From Alphaproteobacteria bacterium UBA998 (GTDB taxonomy: Bacteria > Pseudomonadota > Alphaproteobacteria > Rickettsiales > UBA998), in contig DBAY01000025.1 in NCBI GenBank assembly GCA_002291925.1, positions 50,559 to 80,626 of the forward strand: 30,068 bases of DNA, written 5' to 3'. Below the pieces are notes generated by a model. It did no database searches, had not been told where the DNA came from, and was given only the letters and a program-made list of their open reading frames with translations. Numbering within the stretch: the first letter of the stretch is position 1; each line of letters opens with the position of its first letter. Of the stretch, positions 22,875 to 30,068 are shown piece after piece. Position numbers and translations under genes: made by a program.

Positions 22875-22961
22875 GTCATCCTGCGCAGCCTGAAAGGCTG
22901 CGCAGGATCTTCTTCGTGATGCGGGTAGATTCCGGGCCCGCTAACGCGTCCTGGAATGACG
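22875..22961. repeat. Intergenic repeat, family D copy 2, with a 13-bp perfect hairpin
   Basis: The stem at 22879-22891 and 22895-22907 (TCCTGCGCAGCCT and its complement) has a 3-nt loop and sits nine bases downstream of the MipA/OmpV gene's TGA stop. The remainder (GATTCCGGG, ACGCGTCCTGGAATGACG) matches the inverse complement of 19879-19964. The hairpin, followed by TCTTCTT, could act as the terminator of the gene upstream. Confidence 0.8.
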
Positions 22962-22969
22962 AAGCGTCA

Positions 22970-23230
22970 TTAACCTTGGCAGTAATAATAGGCGATGGTG
23001 CCGCCTTCGCCGGGCAGTTCGTTCAGCAGCACGGCGGGACGGCCATAGCGCTCGCAGTGGGTACGGGCCAGGATATCCGCCTCGCGCAGCATGGATTGCG
23101 GGCCTTCATACTGCACCACCACGCCCTCGATATTGCCCGCCAGCACGCGCATGGGCGGCGTCTCGTCGCGCTTGAACGGGGAGCAGGCGGCGAGGGCGAT
23201 AAGCAGGGTGAGGGAGACAGGCTTCATCAT
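22970..23230 (-). CDS. Small predicted lipoprotein, unknown function
   Basis: An 86-residue protein with a lipoprotein signal: MMKPVSLTLLIALAAC, with lipobox LAAC and the modified cysteine at about residue 16, followed by S-P-F. The mature part is ~70 residues (EGVVVQYEGPQ, ADILARTHCERYGRPAVLL, GGTIAYYYCQG) with two further cysteines that could form a disulfide. The A..HC..YG pattern occurs in small alphaproteobacterial lipoproteins, but I recognise no named family. Two adjacent start codons (23230 and 23227) are equally good; an upstream frame extension to 23284 lacks signal-peptide sense. It is divergent from the methyltransferase gene. Confidence 0.78.
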   Translation of the reverse strand: MMKPVSLTLLIALAACSPFKRDETPPMRVLAGNIEGVVVQYEGPQSMLREADILARTHCERYGRPAVLLNELPGEGGTIAYYYCQG

Positions 23231-23295
23231 TGGCTTTATCCTTGTGTCGGGGCTATGGTGCGAAACGTGATGTAAATTACCCATACGCTTGTTTC

Positions 23296-24483
23296 GTGCA
23301 ACGCCTTTCGCTCCGCCTTGATGCCTCCGCCGCCCGCCGTGTGACTGAGGGTCACCCGTGGCTGCTGGCGCGCGACCTGTCGCTGACCTCCGAGCTGGAA
23401 CTCGCCGCGCCGGGCAGCCTGCTGGAACTCTACGACCCCAAAGGCAAGCCGCTGGGGCTGGCGACCTTCAACCCGCACAGCGTCATCATGGCCCGCCTGC
23501 TCAGCCGCCGCGCCGAGGATGTGCCGGATGCCGCGTGGTTTCATGCGCGCTTCGCCGCCGCCCTGCGCCAGCGCGAGGCGTGGTTCGATGTACCCTATTA
23601 CCGGATGGTGCATTCGGAGGGCGACGGTCTGCCGGGCCTCATCATCGACCGTTTTGGCGAGGTGCTGGTGTTGCAGGCCAGCACGGCAGGGATGGAAGCG
23701 CTGCGGCCCGCCTGGCTGGAGGCGCTGCATAGGCTGCTCTCCCCCACCGCTATCGTGTTGCGCGGCGATACGCCTTCCCGCGCCCGCGAAGGATTGCCGC
23801 AGCACGTGGAAATACTCGGCGAGCTTCCCGCCACGCCGGTGGAGGTGTGGGAGCATGGCACCTGTTTCCTGGCCGATCTGGTGAGCGGGCAAAAGACGGG
23901 CTGGTTCTACGATCACCGCGAGAACCGCCGCCGCATGGCACAGCACTGTGCGGGCAGGACGGCGCTCGATCTCTACAGCCATAGCGGCGGCTTCGGCCTG
24001 CCCGCCGCACGTACCGGGGCCGCGCGTGTCACGATGGTCGACAGCTCCGCCCTGGCGCTGGGACTTGCCCATCAGGCCGCCGCGCGCAACGGTGTGGCGG
24101 AGCGCTGCGAAACCGTGGAGGCGGATATCTTCCAGCTGCTTCCGCGCTGGCGCGAGGAAGGGCGGCGTTTCGACGTGGTGATGGCTGATCCCCCCGCCTT
24201 CATCAAGGAGCGCCGTCACAAGGCATCAGGGCTGAAAGGCTATGAGAAGCTCACCCAAGGCGCGGCGGCATTGGTGGCGGAGGGCGGGCTGTTCTTCATC
24301 GCCTCCTGCTCGCACCATGCGGATGCCTCTTCGTTCCGGCAGGCGGTGGAGGCAGGCCTGCGCAAGGCGGGGCGGCAGGCGCAACTGGTGGAGAAAGGGG
24401 GCGCCGACCGCGACCACCCGGTGCATCCGAAACTGCCGGAGAACCGCTATCTGAAATCGCTGCTGTACCGGATGGAAGCGTAG
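23296..24483 (+). CDS. RlmI-like PUA-domain rRNA (cytosine-C5) methyltransferase
   Basis: A 395-residue class I SAM-dependent methyltransferase with the RlmI/RlmK-like layout, close to E. coli RlmI (396 residues). The N-terminal PUA domain spans about 1-75 (RRVTEGHPWLLARDL, PGSLLELYDPKGKPLGLATFNP). A central EEHEE-type region has HSEGDGLPGLIIDRFGEV. The Rossmann methyltransferase has SAM motif I LDLYSHSGGFGL, an acidic VDSS at motif II and DPPAFIKE at motif IV, with HPVHPKLPENRYLKSLLYR at the end. RlmI methylates C1962 of 23S rRNA; the target of this homologue is an inference. The start is taken as GTG 23296, because upstream codons (to 23230) overlap the divergent lipoprotein start and have no homology. 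Confidence 0.88.
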   Translation: MQRLSLRLDASAARRVTEGHPWLLARDLSLTSELELAAPGSLLELYDPKGKPLGLATFNPHSVIMARLLSRRAEDVPDAAWFHARFAAALRQREAWFDVPYYRMVHSEGDGLPGLIIDRFGEVLVLQASTAGMEALRPAWLEALHRLLSPTAIVLRGDTPSRAREGLPQHVEILGELPATPVEVWEHGTCFLADLVSGQKTGWFYDHRENRRRMAQHCAGRTALDLYSHSGGFGLPAARTGAARVTMVDSSALALGLAHQAAARNGVAERCETVEADIFQLLPRWREEGRRFDVVMADPPAFIKERRHKASGLKGYEKLTQGAAALVAEGGLFFIASCSHHADASSFRQAVEAGLRKAGRQAQLVEKGGADRDHPVHPKLPENRYLKSLLYRMEA

Positions 24484-24506
24484 GCGCTTCCAGAACCCGG
24501 CACGCG

Positions 24507-27500
24507 TTACGGACGCGCGCCCTCCAGCGCGAGGTAATGCTGGAGCTTGGCCTGCAGCTCTTCCGGCTGGAAGGGTTTGGCGATGTAATCATTCATGCCC
24601 GCCTCGAAGCATTTCTCGCGGTCACCCACCAGCGCGTGGGCGGTCATGCCGATGACCGGCAGCGGGCGGCGCGACTCGGCCACCTCCAACGCGCGCAGGC
24701 GGCGCGTAGCCTCGAAGCCGTCCAGCACCGGCATCTGCACATCCATCAGCACGAGGTGATAGGGTCCGCCCTGCTGCAGCCGCTCCAGCGCTTCGGCACC
24801 GTGGCTGGCCACGTCATAGGCATAGCCGAATTCCTCCAGCAGCGAGGTGGCCACCAGCACGTTGGCCGGATAATCCTCCACCAGCAGGATGCGCGCGCTG
24901 TGCAGGGTGGCGGCCATGGGCGCAACAGTATCGTGCGTGCGGTCTTCCTGCACGCCGTGCGTCGGCAGGGTCAGCGTCAGGGTGAAACAGGAGCCCTGCC
25001 CGAGCACGCTCTCCAGCGTAATGGTGCCGCCCATCGCCTCGATCAGGCTTTTTGAGATGGAAAGCCCGAGCCCGGTGCCACCGAATTTGCGGGTGATGGA
25101 GGAATCGGCCTGCGTGAATTTCTGGAAAATGCTCTCCCGCTGGTCGGGGTGGATGCCGACACCCGTATCACTCACGCGAATGATATAGCGCGTCTGGTCC
25201 GCCTGCGGATGCTGGCACGCTACGTCCAGTTGGACCTCGCCCCGCTCGGTGAACTTCACTGCATTGCTGGCGAGGTTCATCAGCACCTGCTTGACGCGCA
25301 GCGGGTCGCCCACCACCATCTCCTGCGCGCATTGGTAATGGGCATGAAGCTGCAGGCCTTTTTCCTGCGCCTTGAAACCCTGCACCCGCGCCACCTCCTC
25401 GACAATGTCGCGCATGTTGAAGGGAATGGTTTCCAGTGTGAACTGTTCACTCTCGATCTTGGAGATATCGAGAAGGTCATTGATCAGGTCCATCAGCTGG
25501 CGTGAGCTGACTTTCAGCGTTTCAATAAAATTCGCCAGCTGCTCCGGCTTGATCCGGGGATTGTCAAGCAGGCTGGTGAGGCCGACGATGGCGTTCATCG
25601 GGGTACGGATTTCGTGGCTCATATTGGCGAGGAATTCCGACTTGGCGCGGTTGGCGCGCTCGGCCTGCTCCTTGGCCTCGATAAGCGCGGCCTCGGTAGC
25701 ACGCCAGTAAGTGACATCCATCTGCGCCACGACACCCGCGACAATCTGACCTGCCGCATCGCGCACCGGAGCAGCATTATTCAGAAAAAAGCGCCGCTCT
25801 TTGTTGTCGAAGCGCTGGCATTCAATCAGTTCACCCTTAACCACTTCGCCTGTGAGCAGCGCGCGCGACATCGCCCACTCCTCAGCCTTCACTCGCTCGC
25901 CCGTATCAGGCCACCAGCCAAGCCACTCCCCGTATTCCTGCCAGTTTCGTGTTTCCGGAGGAAAGCCCCACAGCTCACGATTGGCGACGTTATCCCGTTC
26001 AATCGCTCCCTTGGCATCGGCAATAATAACCCCAATGGGCAAAGCATCGAGTACGGCTGAGAGTTTCGCCTCATTCGCGCGGGCGAGGCTTTCCGCCTCG
26101 CGCTGGGCCGTCACGTCATACTGCGTGATGATCATGCGCAAGGGAGTGCCGGTCTGCGGATCACGCTCGACCTCGCCGCGCGCCTTGATCCAGTGCACGG
26201 AGCCATCCAAAGGCCAGATGACGCGCATCTCTGATTCATACATGTCTGCTTTGCCGGAGAGCGCGTCTGTCAAATCCTGGTCTGCCCGCTCGCAGTCATC
26301 GGGATGCACGCGCGCCTTCCATTCCTCGCGGGTCTCGCCCCTGCAGCCGGCAGGCAGTCCATGCAATTCCAAGTATTCGGGTGTATACTCGGCCTTGCCG
26401 GTGGTGAGGTCATAGACGAAGCTTGCGATGCGCCCGATCTGCTGGGCACGGCGCAGCGCCGCCTCAGCCTCGCGCTGCTCGGTGATGTCGGTGTTGGTGC
26501 CAAACCAGCGGATGATCTGCCCGGCATAATTGCGGATGGGGAAGGCGCGCGAGAGGAACCAGCGGAACACCCCGTCATGGCGTCGCAGCGGGAAGATTTC
26601 ATCCCATGGCGTGCCTGCCGCCAGCGCGGCTCTCCAGCTTTCCACCACACGCGGCAACTCTGCCGGGTCATGCACCTTCTCCCAACCCCAGCCTTCCATC
26701 TCGATGAAGCTGGTGCCCGTAAAATCGTACCAGCGTTGATTGTACCAGTCGATATGGCCGGAGGGATCGCACATCCAGGCGAGTTGCGGGATGCAATCGG
26801 CCATGGTCTGGAATTGGGCATCACGCTCTGCCAGCACCTGCGCGATGCGCTTCTGCTCCGTCATATCCAGGATGAAGGCGACCGATTCCTCGCCTTTCTC
26901 GCCGAACAGCGCATACCCGACCATGATGGGCACACGTGAGCCGTCCTTGCGGAAATACTCCTTCTCATAGGGCGTGCAGACGCCTTTCTTCAGCGCTTCC
27001 GCCACATGATTTTCATCGACCGGCAGCCACTCCGGCGGGGTGATGTCGGTCCAGCGCACCTGCCCGGCCTCCACCTCTTCCCGGCTGTAGCCGATCATGT
27101 CGCGCAGGGCTTGGTTGGCGAGCTTGATGTTGCCATGCACATCGCCATGCAGGATGCCGATGGGACTGGCCTCGATCATGGTGCGGAAGCGCAACTCGTT
27201 AGCCCGGAGCGCCTCCAGCGCCTCCACACGGTCGGTGATGTCCACCGTATTGCCGACGATGCGCCGCAGGTTTCCCTCGGCATCGCGCACGATGCGCCCA
27301 CGATCCCACACCCAGATATAATGGCCGTCGCGGTGGCGGACGCGGTACTCATGGCTGAACAGTTCGTCCCCTTGCTCCACCGCGTCTGTCAGCGCCTTCA
27401 CCACGCGCTCCTGGTCAACGGGATGCAAAAGCCCGCGCCAGCCGCCCACCGATGGGTCGAGTTCCGCCGGCTCATAGCCAAGGATTTGCCGCGTGCGCGC

Positions 27501-28160
27501 ACTGCGCCACACGGCGTTGCTGGCGACATCCCAGTCATAGATGAGGCCATTGGAGGCCTCCGCCGCCAGCCGGAAGCGTTCCTCGCTCAGGCGGCGCTCC
27601 TGCTCCACGCGCAGCCGCTCCTTCGCGGTGGCAATGAGATGGCTGAGTGCCTCGATGAAGTGGAGTTCCTTGTCCGTGAATGCATCCTTGGTGCGCGAGG
27701 CGAAGGTAAGCGTGCCGATGACGACGTCCCCGGCCATCAGCGGCTGGCAGGCATAGGCACGCACACCGAGCTGGCGGGGGATGGCGACCAGTGGATCCTC
27801 GCTGCGCTGCAGGTCGAACACGATCTGCGGCTGCCGCAGCAACGCCGTGGTGCCGCAAAGCGACTCACCAAATTCCAGCCGCCGGAAGGAAGGCTGCAAT
27901 TCCCCCGGAACGCCGCCATAGACGTCGAGGCTTAGAAAAGGCTCTCCCGTGGGTTCATAGCGCACCATGTAGTTAAAGAAGAGATCGCAGCCGAGATAGC
28001 CGGAGGCCCGCTCGAAGACGGCCTGCACCATGGCGTTGGGGTCGGTGGCCGCCAGCAGGTCGGCCGCCGCGTCGGCCAGCAGGCGTAGGCCGAACCTGTG
28101 GGGCGGCATTTCCTCCTGCGGTACTCTCTCCGCGCTATCCCTGAAACCCGCCAGATTCAT
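24507..28160 (-). CDS. Large soluble hybrid histidine kinase: GAF, five PAS, HisKA, HATPase, receiver
   Basis: A 1217-residue cytoplasmic sensor with no membrane helix. A GAF domain (about 20-190; FGESLCGTTALL, VRAYACQPLMAGD) is followed by five PAS/PAC modules at about 190-320, 320-445, 445-570, 570-690 and 690-820. Each ends in a PAC-like motif (VGNTVDITDR, FILDMTEQKR, FGTNTDITEQ, IITQYDVTAQ, VAQMDVTYW). The HisKA carries H849 in NMSHEIRTPMNAI; the HATPase has NLASNAVKF, SDTGVGIHP and FGGTGLGL; the receiver has VEDYPAN, D1140 in VLMDVQMPVLDG and IAKPF. ATG 28160 is preferred (GGGGA just upstream); the frame extends 72 codons further, through AT-rich non-homologous sequence. No partner regulator is adjacent. 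The many PAS domains suggest integration of several redox, light or metabolite signals; none can be named. Confidence 0.92.
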   Translation of the reverse strand: MNLAGFRDSAERVPQEEMPPHRFGLRLLADAAADLLAATDPNAMVQAVFERASGYLGCDLFFNYMVRYEPTGEPFLSLDVYGGVPGELQPSFRRLEFGESLCGTTALLRQPQIVFDLQRSEDPLVAIPRQLGVRAYACQPLMAGDVVIGTLTFASRTKDAFTDKELHFIEALSHLIATAKERLRVEQERRLSEERFRLAAEASNGLIYDWDVASNAVWRSARTRQILGYEPAELDPSVGGWRGLLHPVDQERVVKALTDAVEQGDELFSHEYRVRHRDGHYIWVWDRGRIVRDAEGNLRRIVGNTVDITDRVEALEALRANELRFRTMIEASPIGILHGDVHGNIKLANQALRDMIGYSREEVEAGQVRWTDITPPEWLPVDENHVAEALKKGVCTPYEKEYFRKDGSRVPIMVGYALFGEKGEESVAFILDMTEQKRIAQVLAERDAQFQTMADCIPQLAWMCDPSGHIDWYNQRWYDFTGTSFIEMEGWGWEKVHDPAELPRVVESWRAALAAGTPWDEIFPLRRHDGVFRWFLSRAFPIRNYAGQIIRWFGTNTDITEQREAEAALRRAQQIGRIASFVYDLTTGKAEYTPEYLELHGLPAGCRGETREEWKARVHPDDCERADQDLTDALSGKADMYESEMRVIWPLDGSVHWIKARGEVERDPQTGTPLRMIITQYDVTAQREAESLARANEAKLSAVLDALPIGVIIADAKGAIERDNVANRELWGFPPETRNWQEYGEWLGWWPDTGERVKAEEWAMSRALLTGEVVKGELIECQRFDNKERRFFLNNAAPVRDAAGQIVAGVVAQMDVTYWRATEAALIEAKEQAERANRAKSEFLANMSHEIRTPMNAIVGLTSLLDNPRIKPEQLANFIETLKVSSRQLMDLINDLLDISKIESEQFTLETIPFNMRDIVEEVARVQGFKAQEKGLQLHAHYQCAQEMVVGDPLRVKQVLMNLASNAVKFTERGEVQLDVACQHPQADQTRYIIRVSDTGVGIHPDQRESIFQKFTQADSSITRKFGGTGLGLSISKSLIEAMGGTITLESVLGQGSCFTLTLTLPTHGVQEDRTHDTVAPMAATLHSARILLVEDYPANVLVATSLLEEFGYAYDVASHGAEALERLQQGGPYHLVLMDVQMPVLDGFEATRRLRALEVAESRRPLPVIGMTAHALVGDREKCFEAGMNDYIAKPFQPEELQAKLQHYLALEGARP

Positions 28161-28348
28161 GTATCCCCGCGAGCGTCCGCCTGTAAGATGCGGGTCCCAC
28201 GCCTTTTTTATGGGAATTTTATATCCCATTGATATTTCACAACTTGGTGGGTTATAGCCAAAAGCAGTTCTGGCTGCAACGACTTCCTTCGCCGTGCGTT
28301 TTCCAAGCCCGTGCGCTATAGTGGCAAAAATCACGAAAGGCCTTGCCC

Positions 28349-29866
28349 ATGTCCGCCCTGCTGCAATCGATGGCACCCAAACTCCAGTTCAAGCCCCGCT
28401 ACGACCATTACATCGGCGGCCAGTTCACGCCCCCGGCGGGTGGCGAGTATTTCGCCAACCTCACCCCCATCACCGGCCAGAATTACTGCGAGGCGGCGCG
28501 CGGCACCGCGGAGGACATCGAGCGCGCGCTGGACGCCGCCCATGCCGCCCGCCCCGCATGGGCTCGCACCTCCCCCGCCGAGCGGGCAGCACTCCTGCTG
28601 AAAATCGCCGACCGCATGGAAGCCAACCTCGAGCGTCTGGCGCTGGCCGAATCCTTCGACAAGGGCAAGCCCCTCCGCGAGGCGACCTTCGCCGATCTCC
28701 CGCTCGCCATCGATCAGTTCCGCTATTTCGCCTCCGCCATCCGCACGCAGGAGGGCGGCCTCTCCGAGATCGACCATGACACGGTGGCCTACCATTTCCA
28801 TGAGCCGCTCGGCGTGGTCGGGCAGATCATCCCGTGGAACTTCCCGCTGCTGATGGCGGCGTGGAAGCTCGCCCCGGCGCTGGCGGCGGGCAATTGCGTG
28901 GTGCTGAAGCCCGCCGAGCAGACGCCGGTCTCCATCATGGTGCTCCTCGAAATCATCGGCGACCTGATTCCCCCCGGCGTGGTGAACGTGGTGCATGGCT
29001 TCGGGCTGGAGGCGGGCAAGCCGCTGGCGGAATCGCCGCGCATCGCCAAGATCGCCTTCACCGGCGAGACCTCCACCGGCAGCCTCATCATGGGCTACGC
29101 GGCGAAGAACATCATCCCCGTGACGCTGGAGCTGGGCGGCAAGTCGCCGAGCATCATCTTCCCCGACATCATGGCCCGCGACGATGACCTGCTCGACAAG
29201 GCGCTGGAGGGCTTCGCCATGTTCGCGCTCAATCAGGGCGAGGCCTGCACCTGCCCGTCGCGCGTGCTGGTGCACCGCTCCATCCGCGACGAATTCATGG
29301 AAAAGGCCATCGCTCGGGTGAAGAAGATGACGGTCGGCAACCCGCTGGAGATGGGCACGATGGTCGGCGCGCATGCCTCGCAGGAGCAGCTGGACAAGAT
29401 CCTCCGCTACATCGATATCGGCCGCACCGAGGGCGCGACGCTGCTCACCGGCGGCGGCCGCGCCGCACAGACGGGCGAGCTGGCGGGCGGCTATTACGTG
29501 CAGCCCACCGTCTTTGCGGGCGACAACGCCATGCGCATCTTCCAGGAGGAGATTTTCGGCCCCGTCACGGCGGTGACCACCTTCGACGACGCGGAGGAGG
29601 CCTTAGCGATCGCCAATGATTCCCCCTACGGCTTAGCGGCGGCGGTCTGGAGCCGCGACGTCACGACCGCGTACCGCGCCGCGCGCGGCTTAGAGGCGGG
29701 CCGCGTCTGGGTGAACTGCTACCACCTCTACCCCGCCCACGCCGCCTTCGGCGGCTACAAGAAATCCGGCATCGGCCGAGAGACGCACAAGATGATGCTG
29801 GAGCACTATCAGCAGACGAAGTGTGTGCTAACGAGCTACTCGGAAAAGGCGATGGGGTTTTTTTGA
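28349..29866 (+). CDS. exaC: NAD-dependent acetaldehyde dehydrogenase, ExaC/AldB-type
   Basis: A 505-residue aldehyde dehydrogenase that oxidises acetaldehyde (and similar short aldehydes) to the acid in the cytoplasm. Diagnostic segments of the ExaC/AldB group are YFASAIRTQEGGLSEID, YHFHEPLGVVGQIIPWNFPLL, TLELGGKSPSIIF, the cysteine motif NQGEACTCPSR with catalytic C300, GTMVGAHAS and the C-terminal SGIGRETHKMMLEHYQQTK. GAAAGG at 28335-28340, eight bases before ATG 28349, fixes the start; a TTG two codons earlier is in frame but unneeded. It is divergent from the large kinase gene with a 188-bp gap. The product acetate is the substrate of Acs at the other end of the window. The exaC symbol rests on motif similarity; AldB is a close alternative. 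Confidence 0.9.
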   Translation: MSALLQSMAPKLQFKPRYDHYIGGQFTPPAGGEYFANLTPITGQNYCEAARGTAEDIERALDAAHAARPAWARTSPAERAALLLKIADRMEANLERLALAESFDKGKPLREATFADLPLAIDQFRYFASAIRTQEGGLSEIDHDTVAYHFHEPLGVVGQIIPWNFPLLMAAWKLAPALAAGNCVVLKPAEQTPVSIMVLLEIIGDLIPPGVVNVVHGFGLEAGKPLAESPRIAKIAFTGETSTGSLIMGYAAKNIIPVTLELGGKSPSIIFPDIMARDDDLLDKALEGFAMFALNQGEACTCPSRVLVHRSIRDEFMEKAIARVKKMTVGNPLEMGTMVGAHASQEQLDKILRYIDIGRTEGATLLTGGGRAAQTGELAGGYYVQPTVFAGDNAMRIFQEEIFGPVTAVTTFDDAEEALAIANDSPYGLAAAVWSRDVTTAYRAARGLEAGRVWVNCYHLYPAHAAFGGYKKSGIGRETHKMMLEHYQQTKCVLTSYSEKAMGFF

Positions 29867-30068
29867 TGTTCACAATTTGTGAATGTTGTTGACAGTCTGT
29901 GAACAGGCTGCTAAACATTACCCTACTGTTGAATGACGTGGAAAAAGTCATCCCCGTATGGGCTTTTAAGCTCGAGAGTTTAATTAACTCTTGCCTTAAG
30001 GGCGGCTATTGGTCTCCGGGATTCTCCGGGTGGTTCACTAAGTCGGCCTGGCATTGTTCCATTAAGAT
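29867..30068. promoter_or_regulatory. Non-coding end region with two palindromic operator candidates and a promoter
   Basis: No gene is seen. TTCACAA-T-TTGTGAA (29869-29883) is a perfect 15-base palindrome. GTTGACA-GTC-TGTGAAC (29888-29904) is a related near-palindrome with one mismatch, centred 20 bases further on. The second contains a perfect -35 box TTGACA (29889-29894); 17 bases later TAAACA (29912-29917) is a weak -10. The arrangement suggests a repressible promoter for a gene beyond the window. Further on are AGAGTT-TAATT-AACTCT (29975-29991) and a TCTCCGGG direct repeat (30013-30020 and 30023-30030). Confidence 0.5.

Noticed and set aside
28161..28376. 72-residue N-terminal extension of the large kinase
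   Set aside because: The extension has no domain and runs through an AT-rich stretch that more likely holds the divergent promoters of the kinase and exaC.
28331..29374. 347-codon minus-strand frame opposite exaC
   Set aside because: Antisense shadow of the aldehyde dehydrogenase, with no recognisable domain.

Overview
The window looks like one end of a contig from a GC-rich Gram-negative bacterium, most likely an alphaproteobacterium. Support for this comes from the gene families (TypA, AguA/AguB, a PutA without a DNA-binding domain, MipA/OmpV, an RTX protein, PAS-rich hybrid kinases) and from dense palindromic repeats of kinds common in that class. I cannot name a genus. The first ~160 bases are almost pure G/C homopolymer and look like an assembly or sequencing artefact. 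No rRNA, tRNA, CRISPR array, insertion sequence or complete prophage was seen.

Layout. 163-1566: 3' part of acetyl-CoA synthetase (acs). 1671-2285: exported BOF/OB-fold protein with a strong terminator. 2600-6329: a co-directional cluster of a stand-alone ethylene-binding membrane domain, a membrane hybrid histidine kinase 12 bases downstream, a TerC-family membrane protein and a DUF486 protein that overlaps TerC by 4 nt. 6557-8768: agmatine-to-putrescine genes aguB and aguA. 8881-12036 (minus): proline-catabolic PutA. 12369-12572: cold-shock protein with terminator. 12753-15101: soluble three-PAS hybrid kinase. 15537-16570: divergent Cro-like and CI/LexA-like regulators with operator-like palindromes between them. 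16567-17583 (minus): RTX calcium-binding protein. 18033-18533 (minus): BON-LysM protein. 18640-19653: succinylglutamate desuccinylase/aspartoacylase-family metallohydrolase. 19977-21803 (minus): typA. 21937-22866: MipA/OmpV outer-membrane protein. 22970-23230 (minus): small lipoprotein. 23296-24483: RlmI-like methyltransferase. 24507-28160 (minus): 1217-residue GAF/5xPAS hybrid kinase. 28349-29866: ExaC/AldB-type aldehyde dehydrogenase, followed by a non-coding stretch with two palindromic operator candidates.

Two things stand out. First, residues matching the copper/ethylene site of plant ETR1-type receptors (D32, Y39, I42, P43, C72, H76) sit in a 143-residue protein with no kinase of its own, directly ahead of a separate hybrid kinase: in effect a split, two-polypeptide ethylene receptor. 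Second, a G/C-rich palindromic element is inserted in frame at least four times inside conserved enzyme genes (acs, aguA, and twice in putA), each time where homologues have a short loop. Two of these copies are read in different frames of the same element. At least four other palindromic repeat families occupy the intergenic gaps.

Metabolically the window holds parts of amine and amino-acid catabolism (agmatine to N-carbamoylputrescine to putrescine; proline to glutamate) and both steps of acetaldehyde to acetate to acetyl-CoA (ExaC-like and Acs), although those two genes lie at opposite ends. Three large hybrid kinases, none with an adjacent transcription-factor response regulator, suggest phosphorelays completed elsewhere in the genome.
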